Positions 25,311 through 37,127 of a stretch of DNA of 64,000 nt are shown here, in pieces. Origin of the DNA: Moringa oleifera (lineage: Eukaryota; Streptophyta; Magnoliopsida; Brassicales; Moringaceae). Within the stretch, counting starts at the first letter, position 1. Each line of letters opens with the position of its first letter. The DNA lies in NCBI GenBank assembly GCA_021397835.1, contig JAJFZO010000799.1, positions 1,922,001 through 1,986,000 on the forward strand, read 5' to 3'. A program made the translations under genes and the position numbers. Below the pieces are notes generated by a model. The model was not told the origin of the DNA, ran no database searches, and saw only the letters and a list, made by a program, of their open reading frames with translations.

Positions 25311-25629
25311 GTATGTAGAAAAAGGGATGTGTAGATGTGTAAAAGAAGAAGCGAGTTATATATAGTTCTGAAATTATATGTATACAAGTTTTTAATTATT
25401 TGTGTATAAAAAATTATATTTAATCTAAAATTATCAAAAAAAATACATTTACCAATAATTCTTGAAAAATAGTCATTAAAAGGATGCCTTTAACGATAGT
25501 TGTTAACAAACAATCGTTAAAGGCCTCAACTCTAATAACAGTTTTTAATAGACGAACATTAAAAACTCCCTTTTAATGATAGTTCAAAACTATCATTAGA
25601 AACCCTCTTACTAATGATATGAACATAGA

Positions 25630-27060
25630 TGACTCTTAATAGAGTTTATGGTGATGATACAAGTAGAGTTTGTGGAACTTCTTGATAGAAAAACAATAGA
25701 GGAAAAAAAAGAGAAAAGTTCTTGCAAGAGTGTTAATGCATTTTCCTTTAAAACCAATTCTTCAAAGATTATATGTGTGTTCTAAAATATCAGTTCTAAT
25801 GAAATGACATGAGGAAGATCATACTAAAGGCAACATTTTAAGTCATCTTACTAATTCTAAATTATGAAAAAGTTTGAACTTTTAATATCTAGATTTTGGT
25901 GCAAAGCCTCGTAATGTAAGAGTAGGCCTTGTTAGTGATAATTTTAATTAATTTGGATTAATGTAAAATAATTATAGTACTTCATCAATCATTTTAATGC
26001 CATGTAACTTACCACCGTCATTGTATATGAAATAATCTTATTTTACAGTTTCGTTTCTTATTCCTAGATTGAAGGGACAAAAAAATGAGATTGATGTGTA
26101 TTTTGTAACCTCTCATAGAAAAGTTAATTGAATTGTAGGAGGTGGGTGTTGAGACATTCGATGCTTTAAATGAAGAGATATTTTAAATGTATACAATAAT
26201 TTTGTGAACTATAAATAACTTTTCGACATATAAGAACTTATCTAATTAGTGTACCTATAGTCATTTTCTTGTCCTTGTTGTAATACATACTTTTTTTTCT
26301 AAGAGATTGACTTGTGATAAGAAATTTAACTGCGTAAGTCATTATCGATACTTGGATTTAATTCATAAGTACCAGCTTGATTTAAAGCCTTTTGTTGGAT
26401 CCATATAATTAACAACTACACCTAGTGTACTATGTGGATTTGAATTATTGGATCAAATGAAAGAAATCAAATTGAGTTACGGTAATAAGAATAAAGAGAT
26501 ATTAGTGGTGTTCATGAGAAAATAGAGAAAAAAGAGTGTTTTCTTCAAACTTCCTTTTTAGAAGTATAATTTACTATGTTATAATCTTGATGTGATATAT
26601 ATTTAGAAAAATGTATGTGATAATTTGGTCAACACATTGATAAAATTGAGAAGAAGTCAAAAGATAATTTATATGTTTAACATGACTTGAAAATGATAAA
26701 TATGAGATAAAAGTTATGGCATCAACAGTGAGATTTTGGAGGAACATATTTTAATATTAACTCACAAAAAACACATATATGAAGTTTTTTAAAATTTTAA
26801 GTCCTTATATGGTTATACACCAAATATCTCGTGATGTATTTGAAGAAAATGAAAACTTTCTAGACTTAAGAGTTATGATTGTCATGTCCTAATGCCATAG
26901 CTTATTCCAATTGCTTTAAGAGGAACTCTTCCTAATGAATGAGCTTAACATTGATTGATTTTTGTTGGTTTTTTTGTACTTTATGTTTCAAAACTCTACA
27001 AATTCATAAGCTTGGGCTTATTGAAGCAAAGATTGCGCAAAACTGGTAATTGCTACTAGT
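25630..27060 (+). pseudogene. CACTA (TNP2-like) transposase remnant, 3' part
   Basis: Continues the remnant ending at 21955. DTSRVCGTS near 25655 is followed by HFPLKPILQRLYVCSK near 25740-25780, then FGAKPRNVRVGLVSDNFN near 25890-25950. Next come FLIPRLKGQKNEIDVYF near 26055-26105, SCPCCNTY near 26265, and SHYRYLDLIHKYQLDLKPF near 26340-26390. CGFELLDQMKEIKLSYGNKN (near 26430-26490), KKSVFFKLPF and EKKSKDNLYV complete the series. These are successive conserved blocks of the plant TNP2 transposase in the correct order. Many stops and frame changes rule out function. Confidence 0.8.
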
Positions 27061-28380
27061 TTGAATTCCCAAAGCAATGGCTTTTATTGCTTCTCTTTCT
27101 CTCTCTTATCATTTTTTTAAATTCAATTTTCTTTTCATTTACTTCGTTTTTCTTTCACTATTTTTAGTAAAAATACACTTAACCTATATTCCTGTGCATA
27201 GTTGAACTCTCAATACCTTGAATCCCAAACATCTATAGATGAAATACCCCTATTACACCATGCAAGACAATGTGCAACATACTCTTTTCTTTGTCATTTT
27301 TCCAAGGCAACACCCCTAGTTGGTTCGTCACTAAAGTGTTGCCCTAATTAAGATAACCCCCCTCTTCTCCTATTTTCCTTTTTGACAATTGCATTTTCCC
27401 CTTCTCCTTCTCTTTCCTCTCTCTCCCTCCTTCTTTCTCACCTTCAATTTTTTTTTTCTATCTTCCTCCTTTCTCTCCCATAACCCGCATCTCGTTCTCT
27501 TCTCCCTCTTCTTTTTTTCTACTTTTTTTTTTCTATTTTCTCATTCTCCATGCTCTTCTATTCTCTCCCCTTTCTTCTTTTCTCTCCATTTCTTCTCACC
27601 TCATCGATGTGCTCAAACTTACCATTGCCTTAGCCCTACCAGCTAAGTATTATCTTTTTTCTGACATTGTAGTTGCATAGGTTATACTTGATTAATATTG
27701 TATTTAATAGGTAATTTTGATTAGTTTTGAGAATACCATTGTTAATTTGAAAAAAAAAAATAGTAGATTTATTAGTTTATTGATTTTATATTCAAGTTGA
27801 TGTGTAATTAGATGTTGATTTGATATTAATTAGATTTAACTAATTAATTAATTAGATATCTTATAATTAATTATGGTAAGTGATTAGTTACATGTTATTA
27901 ATTGGATGTTAACTAATTAGATATGAATTGATTGATTAGTTGATAGTTAAATAATTAGATGTTAATTAATTCATTAGATGTTTATGAATTAGATGTTAAC
28001 TTTTTATTTAGATGATAACAATGTAGATGATAGTTCATGTTAATTAATTAGATTTTAATTAAATAAGTAAGTATTAATTAATAATATTTTAATTAATTAA
28101 TGTTAAGTATTTACCTGTTAATTACTAAGATGCTAATCAAGTAAAATTTTTTAATTAATTAGATTATACTTAATTAGATTTTTATTAGTTAATTATATGT
28201 TAATTATTTAGATGTTATGTTAATTAATCAATTAAAGATTGATTAAATAGATTTGTGTGCAATTTCAATTAAATTTAATGTTGATTTTTTATTCGTCAAT
28301 GAATCATTAATTATGTAAAATAAATAAATTACTTAATTTAAAAATATTAAAATAAATTATAAACATTATTTTCTTATTTC
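27061..28380. other. Pyrimidine-rich stretch and TTAATTAGAT low-complexity repeats
   Basis: 27365-27610 is strongly T/C-rich on the plus strand. An 85-codon open frame through it encodes only S/F/L/P and is a composition artefact. 27800-28260 consists largely of variants of GATGTTAATTAATTA, an AT-rich degenerate tandem repeat. No gene is supported. Confidence 0.5.
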
Positions 28381-28700
28381 TGAATAACCTTATTAGTATC
28401 CTAAGTAATCACAGATAGTAGGATACTCATCTGATTAATATTGTGATAGTTTAACATACCATAAGATATATATATATATATATATATATACATTAAAATA
28501 TAATTTCTTTATAATAAAATTTTATTATAAGTTGACTCTTAATTAAGCTCCAAAATATGCAACAAGTTACTCGAATTCCAACTTCGGAATGACCCAACTA
28601 GATGCCTCATGAGAACGTGCTCCCCAGAAGTGCCCTTCATCTTATAGATTTGCAGCTTAATTTGACCTTAAAGTTTCAAGGATTAGGTCCTGTGTCTACA
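28381..28700 (-). repeat. LTR (Ty3-type), copy 2, partial
   Basis: Matches the outer half of the LTR at 18050-18652 in the same orientation (blocks CTTATTAGTATCCTAAGT, CATCTTATAGATTTG and GCAGCTTAATTTGACC). It ends CA at 28700 but lacks about 280 bp of the part next to the primer-binding site. A (TA)n run (about 28464-28490) lies inside it. Confidence 0.55.
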
Positions 28701-29966
28701 GGTATAAGGAACTATTTTCCATTATTAGCTGGTCCTTGCTGGCATTCTGTGTGATCTACACTGATCATTTTACTATACTTTCATATATCATATACATATA
28801 TTTATATAAAATTGTATGGAGTCGTGGCATAAGTTCAGGGCCTTGATTCTTGGACACTAGCAGCTAGCTAGGGCTATGCATCGTTAACCCTTCAACTCCT
28901 ATCTTTTGACTCGTTTAGTGGCTCCATAATTGCTCCCTAAAGGGCACATTCATATTGATAACGCATGTTGGCTCATTACTCAAAAACCATACTAGCTACT
29001 GCTATCATGCATGTTTATTATAAGCTACTAAAGTATGATCTCGAGCTCTCAACAAGTCAATGTTGGCTTTCTGGGCACTACTCTCTCTCTCTCTCCGTCT
29101 CTCCCTCTCCCTTTCTAGTAATGGGATTTGCTCACCGGTTTATGGAATTATAAATTTAATTATGAGAGAACATCCTATTCAAGTCAAAGTTAGAGCTTCA
29201 CTTTCTTCGGTGGAGATCGATATCTTCAACTTGAAGATCACTCACCTGTTTTTCTGCATTGCCACTTGATCATGCATGTGTTTATTACTTTAACTTCATT
29301 TGCACCAAAAGGGTTTCTTTTCTTCTCTTTTATATATGGATATAGCTTGTCTCCGCACCCAGCTCCCCTTCCGCCTCTTTCTTTGATTTCTTTGTTTCTT
29401 TCAAAGAAATTAAAACTACATAAAGGCCTTAGAAATGAAGAGAATTGCTACTACGTGTGTTAGGGTTCTGCGAAGATAAATGAGACACTGGCAAGACTTT
29501 CATCATGCAACCAGGTACCTGCAACTCTTTATTCAATTTGGTTATTATTAATTTTCTGATTTCTTCTTCGTTTTCTCACTTGTAGTTTCTTGATTTTCTG
29601 TCTGTTCATTTGGTTGTTTCTGGGATGACAATGGGTAGAAAGTGCAAGTAACTGAAAATGGATGAATATCTATGGAAGATACACCTAATTTCATGAGGTG
29701 TATTAATTAATTAAGAGAGTTTTCTGACAAATTTACTCGGCTTGCCTCTACTAAATCCCACAGAATCTTAGAAGATTAAGTCAACCATGCTTGGTTGCCT
29801 ATCATATAATCTTTTTTCTCTATCATCATTCATCATTGTTTATTCCATTTCTGTTTTTTAATCCAACTGGCCTTCTGAGTGGAGCAATTGATTCTCATAT
29901 TTAACACAATAACAACCATAATCTCTTCTGGCAGGCCTCTCTCTTTCTCAATCAATCAGAGAGAAA
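28701..29966. promoter_or_regulatory. 5' flank and probable 5' UTR of the P450 gene
   Basis: Less AT-rich than the repeats to its left. Contains a CT microsatellite at 29082-29100. 29405-29514 could be a 5' UTR exon, since a GTACCTGC donor-like site follows ATGCAACCAG, and 29880-29966 a second one. No TATA position is asserted. Short open frames here are not genes. Confidence 0.3.
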
Positions 29967-32392
29967 ATGAGAGAAACTTGTTTGGATGCAGGAGTGTGGC
30001 CATTGATGGTCGCAACACTGGTGTTTGTAATCTTCCTCGGAAAGTTTGTGTTCCGCAAGAAGCCCCCTGGAAAAAATGCAGTCAGATTGCCGCCAGGAAG
30101 AAGAGGGTGGCCGCTGGTTGGTGACAGCTTCAGCTGGTACAATGCCGTGGCCAGTTCTCATCCACCTCGGTTCGTGGAAGAACAAGTCCAAAGGTACAAA
30201 TCTATAACATATCTGAAGAATTTGGTATCGTATAGATTTATGCTCTCCAACCATTTCAGTTCAGGCGAACTGGAGCTTGAGGTAATTAAAGGAGACTGAA
30301 AGTTGGCTTTGATGATCAGGTTTGGCAAGATATTCTCTTGTAGCCTATTCGGGAAACGAGCAGTGGTATCAGCAGACCCAAGCTTCAACCGATTCGTAAT
30401 GCAAAACGAAGGCAAACTGTTTCAGTCAAGCTATCCGAAATCGTTCAGAGATCTGGTAGGGAAGAACGGGGTGATCACAGTGCAAGGCGAGCAGCAGAGA
30501 AAACTCCACGCCATCGCTTCCAATATGATGCGTCTTGACAAGCTCAGGTTCCATTTTTTGCAGGATATTCAGATTGTTATGCGAAAAACCTTGACCAGTT
30601 TCTACGACAACCAAGTCATACTCCTGCAAGACGTTTGCAGAAAGGCAATCCCACAACTCCATACATTTCTCAGCCTGCAGCTATGGTATTAGTCCTTTTG
30701 TTTGCTTACAGTTGATTTTTGTTTCTCAGGTGGCCATTAATCTAATGGTTAATCAACTGCTAGGCGTGTCAAGTGAATCGGAGATCAATGAGATGGCTCA
30801 GCTTTTCTCTGACTTTGTTGATGGTTGTCTGTCTGTTCCAGTCAACTTGCCTGGTTTCGCTTACCACACAGCCATGAAGGTAACATCATTGATCTACCAT
30901 CTCCAATTTCTGGTTTTATTGCCACAAAATCCACAGAAAGAATTCAAGTATATCTGCAGATTTCATTTCTGATGAAAGAGGTGGCTAACAGATAAGGTTT
31001 TATATAAATAGGCGAGGGAGAAAATAATAAACAAGATAAACAAGACAATACAAAAGCGCAGGCAAGAAGGTGACCCAGAAGTGGGTAATGGCCTGCTTGG
31101 CAGACTAGTAGATGAGGAAAGCTTGCCAGATGAAGCTGTAGCAGACTTCATTATCAATCTTCTCTTTGCTGGAAATGAAACAACAGCTAAAACAATGCTC
31201 TTCGCTGTTTATTTCTTGACTCAGTGTCCCAGAGCATTGAAGCAACTATTGGTATACCCACATCAACTCCTACCTCTTACAATTTGTATTACAATAAACA
31301 CAGAAGATGGCATTAAACTTCTTTCTCCTGGGATAGCCAAATTAATAGAATGGGTAACATTTATTTTATCAATTGCTGCATAACTAATTTGTGGCCTGAA
31401 CAGGAGGAACATGACAATCTGAGAGGTGATTCTGCTGGGGATGAAATGCTAACATGGCAAGATTACAAAGCAATGAGCTTCACTCAAAGTGTAAGCCACT
31501 GTTCAATCAGCTTTCATTAATTTACCAGTCTTCTTACCTGCTTTGCTTCCTACTGCCATTCTCTCCCCTTCTAAAGAACAAGGTCAATTAGAAACTTTGA
31601 TCTGTCTTTCATCTGTGTAGGTTATTGATGAAACACTTCGACTTGGGGGCATTGCAATCTGGTTAATGAGGGAGGCAAAAGAAGATGTTGCATATCAAGG
31701 TAGTTAATTAAGCTTATGATTCACAAGACTTCATGTTTTCTCCATTACCAATTACATTACACATGCAACTCCTGCTATATCACTGTCTGAATCTGAAACA
31801 AGATAAAACCCAAGTTTAATTTCACAGACTGGATTAATTGCAGATTATGTAATCCCCAAAGGATGCTTTGTGGTTCCATTTCTTTCTGCTGTCCATTTGG
31901 ATGAGAGTTTGTACAAAGGAGCTCTCTCCTTCAATCCATGGAGATGGATGGACCCTGAAAATGAGGTTAGTCAACTTTATTCAGACACTTTCTCATCAAA
32001 TATCTATCAGCATTTCAGTTTCATAATATCAAAAAATCAACCTTAAATCCTCTTTCTGAAGGAAAAGAGAAATTGGAGAAGTAGACCGTTTTACTCTCCG
32101 TTCGGCGGTGGTGCTCGGTTTTGTCCCGGAGCAGAGCTGGCTCGCCTTCAAATTGCTCTCTTTCTCCATTACTTTCTCACTGCATACAGGTACCAACCTT
32201 TTCTCTTGTTGAACATCGATTCATTTTCTTCCAAATTTCTGTAACTTGATTCATTGGATACATAAATTTGGTGCAATGATCAGGTGGACACAGCTGAAGG
32301 AAGATCGGATGTCCTTCTTCCCCTCTGCTAGATTGGTGAATGGCTTTCAGATTTGCTTGAGTAGACGATACGAAGAAGTGATCCCCTCATGA
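29967..32392 (+). CDS. Cytochrome P450, CYP85 clan, probably CYP720A (At1g73340-like)
   Basis: A microsomal heme mono-oxygenase. The clan acts on isoprenoids and steroids; the substrate is not known here. Nine exons: 29967-30193, 30320-30644, 30730-30879, 31012-31251, 31404-31490, 31621-31699, 31844-31965, 32062-32189 and 32284-32392. All phases agree, giving 488 residues, normal for a P450. An N-terminal anchor (LMVATLVFVIFLGKFVF) is followed by a proline-rich hinge (RLPPGRRGWPLVGD). The I-helix AGNETT lies in exon 4, ETLR (ExxR) in exon 6, FNPWRW in exon 7, and the heme loop FGGGARFCPGAE with its Cys ligand in exon 8. The gene appears intact. Intron 2 uses a GC donor. The subfamily is recalled from segments such as VVSADPSFNRFVMQNEGKLF and is less sure than the superfamily. 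Confidence 0.88.
30645..30729 (+). other. GC-AG intron (intron 2 of the P450)
   Basis: The exon 2 codons AGA AAG are followed by GCAATC, not GT. Exon 3 begins GTGGCC after TTTCTCAG. Only this junction restores the conserved reading DVCRKVAINLMVNQLLG in phase. The nearest GT donor (GTATTAG at about 30686) would shift the frame. Confidence 0.75.
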
Positions 32393-34014
32393 ATAAACCC
32401 TAAAAACTTAATGTTCACTTCCATTTCTCCCTTATATAATCCTTTAATTTGTATAATTAATAACGTGTTCATTACTTAAATTGTTTCAAATGTTTGTGTA
32501 CATACAAATTCTCTCTACAGCTATTTTCTGCTAATCTAAATTTTATGATAAATATTTTAATAAAAATTATAAAAATATTTTAATAATTTAAATATTAATA
32601 AAAATATCAAAGTTATTGAACATATTAAATTACTAAGTATTATAATTTATTATAAATTTAACGCAATTTAAATAAATAAAAAATATTAATTTTAAAGGTG
32701 AATGTTAATTTTTTTGGGTATCCACAAGTATTTATCAATGAAAATTTAAAATTATATTAATTTTAATTTTAATTCAGTTTTAAAATTTGTAAATTTTAAT
32801 CTAAATTAGAAACAAAGGTAAACCTAAATTCCAATTCAAGATCCATTTAAAACTGGATTCAAAATTAAAATAAAATTTAATTTGCATTAAATAAATACAG
32901 ATAGGAGCTTATATTTTTTATTTACCCGTCAAACAAGATGGAGATGAAATATTTACTCAAGATGAGAATTTTTTGTTCCCATTTTCACTTTATTAATCAG
33001 AAAATAAAATAAAATAAGAAAATAATTTTATAAAAGGATACTTATAAATAATTAATATTATATAATAAATTATATTTTTTAAATAAATTTTAAAATTAAT
33101 AATTTATCAAATTATTGGAGTGTTTTAGTTTTAATTAATGTTGTAATTTGAATTTATATTGTAATTGTTAGTGTATTGTTATTTTTATTGTATTATGTTT
33201 TCAATTGAAATAAATTTTATTTTTATTATATTCATCCAACGTTTAAATTATATCATAAATTATAAATTATTATAATTTTTTAAATAATAATTTTAATATT
33301 GTATATACTAATATTATTAAATAAATAAATTATTATTATTATTAATTTAAAATAAAATAAAATTATATATTAAATATTATTATTATTTTAAAAATCCTAA
33401 TGAGATATTTTAATGGTATTTTTATTAAGTTATTTATAAAAATCATATTTAATTTTAAAAAATAATTATATAAAATATTTAAAAAATATATTTGGTGTAG
33501 TTATAAAAAATTATATAATTATCGATTTATATTTATGGTTTTATTAGAGGTCATGTTAGCAAGTTTTGAATACTAATTGATATTTTGCTGTCTTCACTGA
33601 GAGATGACCTTATAACAGCATCTAACAAATTACTCTTTCAAGTTTGATGTTTCAAGTCGTGAAAATCAGATGGGCCTCAGCCGAAACGAAGGGGGAAAGC
33701 TGGGGCAAGCTCTTCTAAGTATTCGGGCCGTAACCCAATAAAGGGAAATGGATTTTGTGCAATTGGGTAGTAACTAGGCGAGTGCGTGCTCTGAGGAGTG
33801 GTGGTGTCTGAGAAATCGGAACCCAAATCCTGAGTTCTGGAAGAATCCTTGGGAGTGCAAGCCCTCGGCCTTAACCATAAACGGTCCAAGCTAGAACGGT
33901 AAATTGAGGGTTTTCAGATCGTTTCTTTTGGGAACGACTTTTTTTTTCTTTTTCTGAAAAGGATAAAAGAATTGTCTTAATATTCACTGGAGTTAATTGT
34001 ACTCGGTAGGAAAG
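32393..34014. other. AT-rich spacer between the P450 and the next gene, with a 5' UTR-like end
   Basis: 32480-33560 is A/T-dominated with no supported feature. 33590-34014 has balanced composition and is probably the promoter and 5' UTR of the following gene. A 70-codon minus-strand frame (33677-33889) lacks an ATG start and any known domain, so it is not called. Confidence 0.4.
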
Positions 34015-37000
34015 ATGGCAGGAAGAGAAGTTCGTGAGTACACCAATCTCTCAGACCCTAAAGGTATCCTATTATGTTCTCTTTCTTGGTGATAGTTTGC
34101 ATTCAGGTTTTTTTTGTGTCATCTGTATTCCTTTTTAGGGTTGTAAGCTGTTATTTTGTTGTAAACTTGGTTGCAGATAAGAAATGGGGGAAGGGGAAAG
34201 ATAAAATAGATGATGAAGACATCACTTTCCAACGAATGGTTGCAAAGGTTAGCGCATCGCCTCTCCTGTCTCCTTCTCTCTGTCATTTATTGTACACAAA
34301 TGCGAATGCTACAATCTATGGATGCCTTAATTCTTATTCTAAGAATTACTTTATGAAGAGCAAAGTGAAAGCAGAAAGACTACCATATAACTAAGCCTGA
34401 AAGTGAGTTGATAAATAGTTTTTATTATTGGACTCAATGAATAGTAATATATGTGTTGGTTATGGCTTTAGAAAAATTCTGATGGGATTAGAACTCCTTT
34501 GGTTTACAACTAAAAAGAGTTCTGTTATAATTAGAACTCCTCTCTTTAGTCTGTATATTTAGCACAACAATGTAACCAAAGCAAGAGAGTCAATTTTCTG
34601 CATGTGTATTCTGTGCGTGCAAATTTGCTTAGCTGTATTTCTCTGTATTCTGGTGAGATAAGAGAGAATTCAAAATGAGTGTCCACCACTGTGAAGATTG
34701 ATCGTGACTTCCCAGCTTCACTCCCATGGACATAATTCATATTGATTGAACTGCGTAAATTCTTCTCTGTGTTCGTTATCTGCATTGTAGAGTAATTCTT
34801 TTTACTTCTTTATGTGAATCTGAATTTAGTTTGTTGGTTTTCCGGGTTTATCTCTAACAATATGACTACATGTATCCGTAGCACAAGGAAGGTAGAGAAA
34901 TGAATAATGTTAAATCCTCCGAAAATTTTAAATGACATCTTAAGTAATTAAATTTTACCTACAATGTAGATGGAAAAATCAAATCTTGAACAATTAACAC
35001 TATTTCAACACCAATAATAGAATCTAAGGACCTTGTTCTTTTGATATTGAGCTTTTCAATGCCCTTTAGCATTTTTGCAACTGCAAATCTTCAAAGGAAT
35101 TTTGGAAGTTTTGTCCTGTGCTTAGATGAAAATCTATAAAAGCTTGGAAAATAATTATTTGCTACATGGTAAATCCTAGAACATCATAAATTCCTTAAGG
35201 AAGATGATAAAAAAGGATTTTAAAAAAATGCATATGATGTATCTAGGATGGTACTATGTATTTCTTTCTGTTCATTTAGCTACCGAGCTTATATCTAGTA
35301 TGCCAGACTTGGAGTCTGTTTTCTGATAACATGCCCTGGCAGGGATCTTGGCTTCTCCTTCTGGGTGGTTGATTCAAGCAGATGCAAGAGGTTGCTGGAG
35401 AACGTGGAGGCTACCTTCACGGACGAGGCGGTACCATTTTCTAGCTCGTATCTCAAGTGTCCCTTTCTACTAAATTTTTCCTATATTCTTCATCACATTG
35501 TACCATTCATTGTACCATTCACTTGAGTAATATTTCTTTTGTATATATCTATGTATCTCTGTGTGTGTGTATTTTATAATCTTAAGTTGCTAACACAATG
35601 AAGAATGAAAATACAGTTGATTTGAGTATGACCAAAGTTTGGGAAGGGGGAGTACTTCTTTTTGGTACCTATAATTTCTTGAGTTTTGTTTCTGCAGCCT
35701 TGGACAGTGATGATTTACTCTATCTCAAGGAGCAGATGGAAGCTGAGGAAGATGCAGAACGCCTCCTACGTCGCACTGAGAAACGGGCATTTGCTGCATT
35801 TAAAATATCCTTTCATTTTCATTGAAACAAGTGATGTTCAAATAGATAAATATTGTCTCAGTATGGTTTTAGGTTGCATGTTACGTTGTGATCAAATGCA
35901 AATTGTGATAATGTAAATAACTTGTGGAATCATGCTGCGCAAGATGTGAGCTGCCATTATCTTGAATCTAGTTTTATTATTTTGGTTACTTTTTCAGTTA
36001 TGTGATGGATTAACTTATCATGAAAGAGGAAGGAGGATTTGGTAACATGATGAAGATTATAGCTTATGTGTTTTGTGTTTCACAGTATTTGATAGAGCAT
36101 GAGGGTTATTTCTAATTTTATGCTGATTGTGCTAGGCTTAGCAGTCTAAATTTTTATTTTTATTTTTTTACACATATGAGTTGCTTTGCCTTTTGTGATG
36201 CCCCGTAACTGGAATTATCAACTTCGGGTTTTTTTTGGCTCTCACATTCAATTATGTAATCACTGATTTTCTCTTTTTTTGTTTTGTGTTTTTTGTTTTA
36301 ACCTGTTCACCTCAAAACAGATCAATCTTTTACCTGTATGCATTGCTGCTTTTTAAGTTTATATGCTTCAGATTAGTACAAATTCAAGAAAGGAGAGAGA
36401 AATTGGAAATTGAAAACAGAAGGATATTGATGTTTTGATCAGAAGTTCCTTCGGAATGTATTAGTGATACAGCATAGTTTTTCTTTTGCTGTGAGCATAT
36501 TTGCAATATTTACACATAATTTGGTTCAGATGATGACTTCATATTATATCAGGAAGTTGGCTTTTAAATTTTATTTAGATAATTTAGCCTTATAGTCATC
36601 TATTTTCCTTTACCAATGGTCACAAAGCTGCAAGTTTAGCAGATTCCTCACCTGCAAATGTTCCTCTATCTCTTCGTGTTGAACCCAAGCCAAAGAGCGG
36701 GATTAGGTACTCTCTTCCTTTTTTTTATCTTCTTTGTGCTTTCATGCACTTGATCAATTTAAGTTGAAATTCATCATTGTTCAGCTAAAAGGTTGTGCCT
36801 TCTGTGCCCATGCACAATATAAATCTATTTGATTCTGTGGTATGTAGACAGCAAGATCTACTGAAAAAGGTGGTTGAGGTCAAACCCAAGCGACCAAGAG
36901 TTTCAAGCCCATATAATGTGAATCACTCCACAGTTTCTGGTAATTCTGCTTCATCAAATCAAAAATCAGAAGCTGATCAGAAGAAAGACAAAGATCAAAA

Positions 37001-37127
37001 TTTGTTGAGACCGCATAAAGCAGAAAGTGAGACCAAAGCAGCACAAGGCAACAGCGAGGTAGAAAACCCTGTGAAAGCCTTATTGGGTGCATATGCAAGT
37101 TCTGATGACGAAGAAGATTGTTTGTAG
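34015..37127 (+). CDS. Conserved plant protein of unknown function, charged/coiled-coil, probably nuclear
   Basis: Six exons: 34015-34063, 34177-34247, 35382-35430, 35698-35804, 36624-36706 and 36848-37127, giving 212 residues with all phases consistent. It starts MAGREVREYTNLSDPKDKKW, then has a basic KGKDKIDDEDITFQRMVAK segment and GERGGYLHGRGALDSDDLLY. A charged helix, probably coiled coil, follows (KEQMEAEEDAERLLRRTEKR). Next is a Pro/Lys linker (LRVEPKPKSGIRQQDLLKK) with a basic KPKRPR patch that could be a nuclear signal. A Ser/Asn-rich tail ends ENPVKALLGAYASSDDEEDCL. I do not recognise a named family. The segments look conserved and the fourth intron is of the U12 AT-AC class, which supports a real, old gene. 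It converges with the pectate lyase gene, with 258 bp between stop codons. Confidence 0.8.
35805..36623 (+). other. U12-type (AT-AC) intron
   Basis: The intron starts ATATCCTTTC, an exact match to the minor-spliceosome donor consensus. It ends ...GGTCAC with terminal AC. A TTCCTTTAC branch-like motif has its A about 11 nt before the exon, within the usual U12 distance. Splicing here joins AFAAFK to KAASLADSSPA in phase. No GT-AG alternative was found that keeps the frame open. Confidence 0.85.

Larger units (their letters stand above)
21956..25614. mobile_element. Insertion (CACTA-like, non-autonomous) splitting the transposase remnant
   Basis: The outer transposase reading stops at about 21955 and resumes at about 25640. 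The intervening DNA has CACTA-like ends: the left CTACTACAAAAATGG, and the right, read inverted, CATTAGTAAGAGGG. Its subterminal regions (22090-22250 and 25440-25610) are full of TTAAAGG/CCTTTAA and GTTTTTAA repeats in both orientations. ATA occurs just outside both ends and could be the 3 bp target duplication. The interior holds a copia-type LTR (22.97-24.34 kb) and a 312 bp tandem duplication. No transposase frame of its own was seen. Confidence 0.55.

Noticed and set aside
27389..27646. 85-codon plus-strand open frame
   Set aside because: It is a translation of a T/C-rich low-complexity run (S, F, L, P only), starts in simple sequence and matches no domain.
30426..30662. Minus-strand frame over P450 exon 2
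   Set aside because: Shadow of a conserved P450 exon.
33677..33889. 70-codon minus-strand frame upstream of the U12-intron gene
   Set aside because: No ATG start and no known motif; the region is more likely 5' UTR or promoter of the plus-strand gene.
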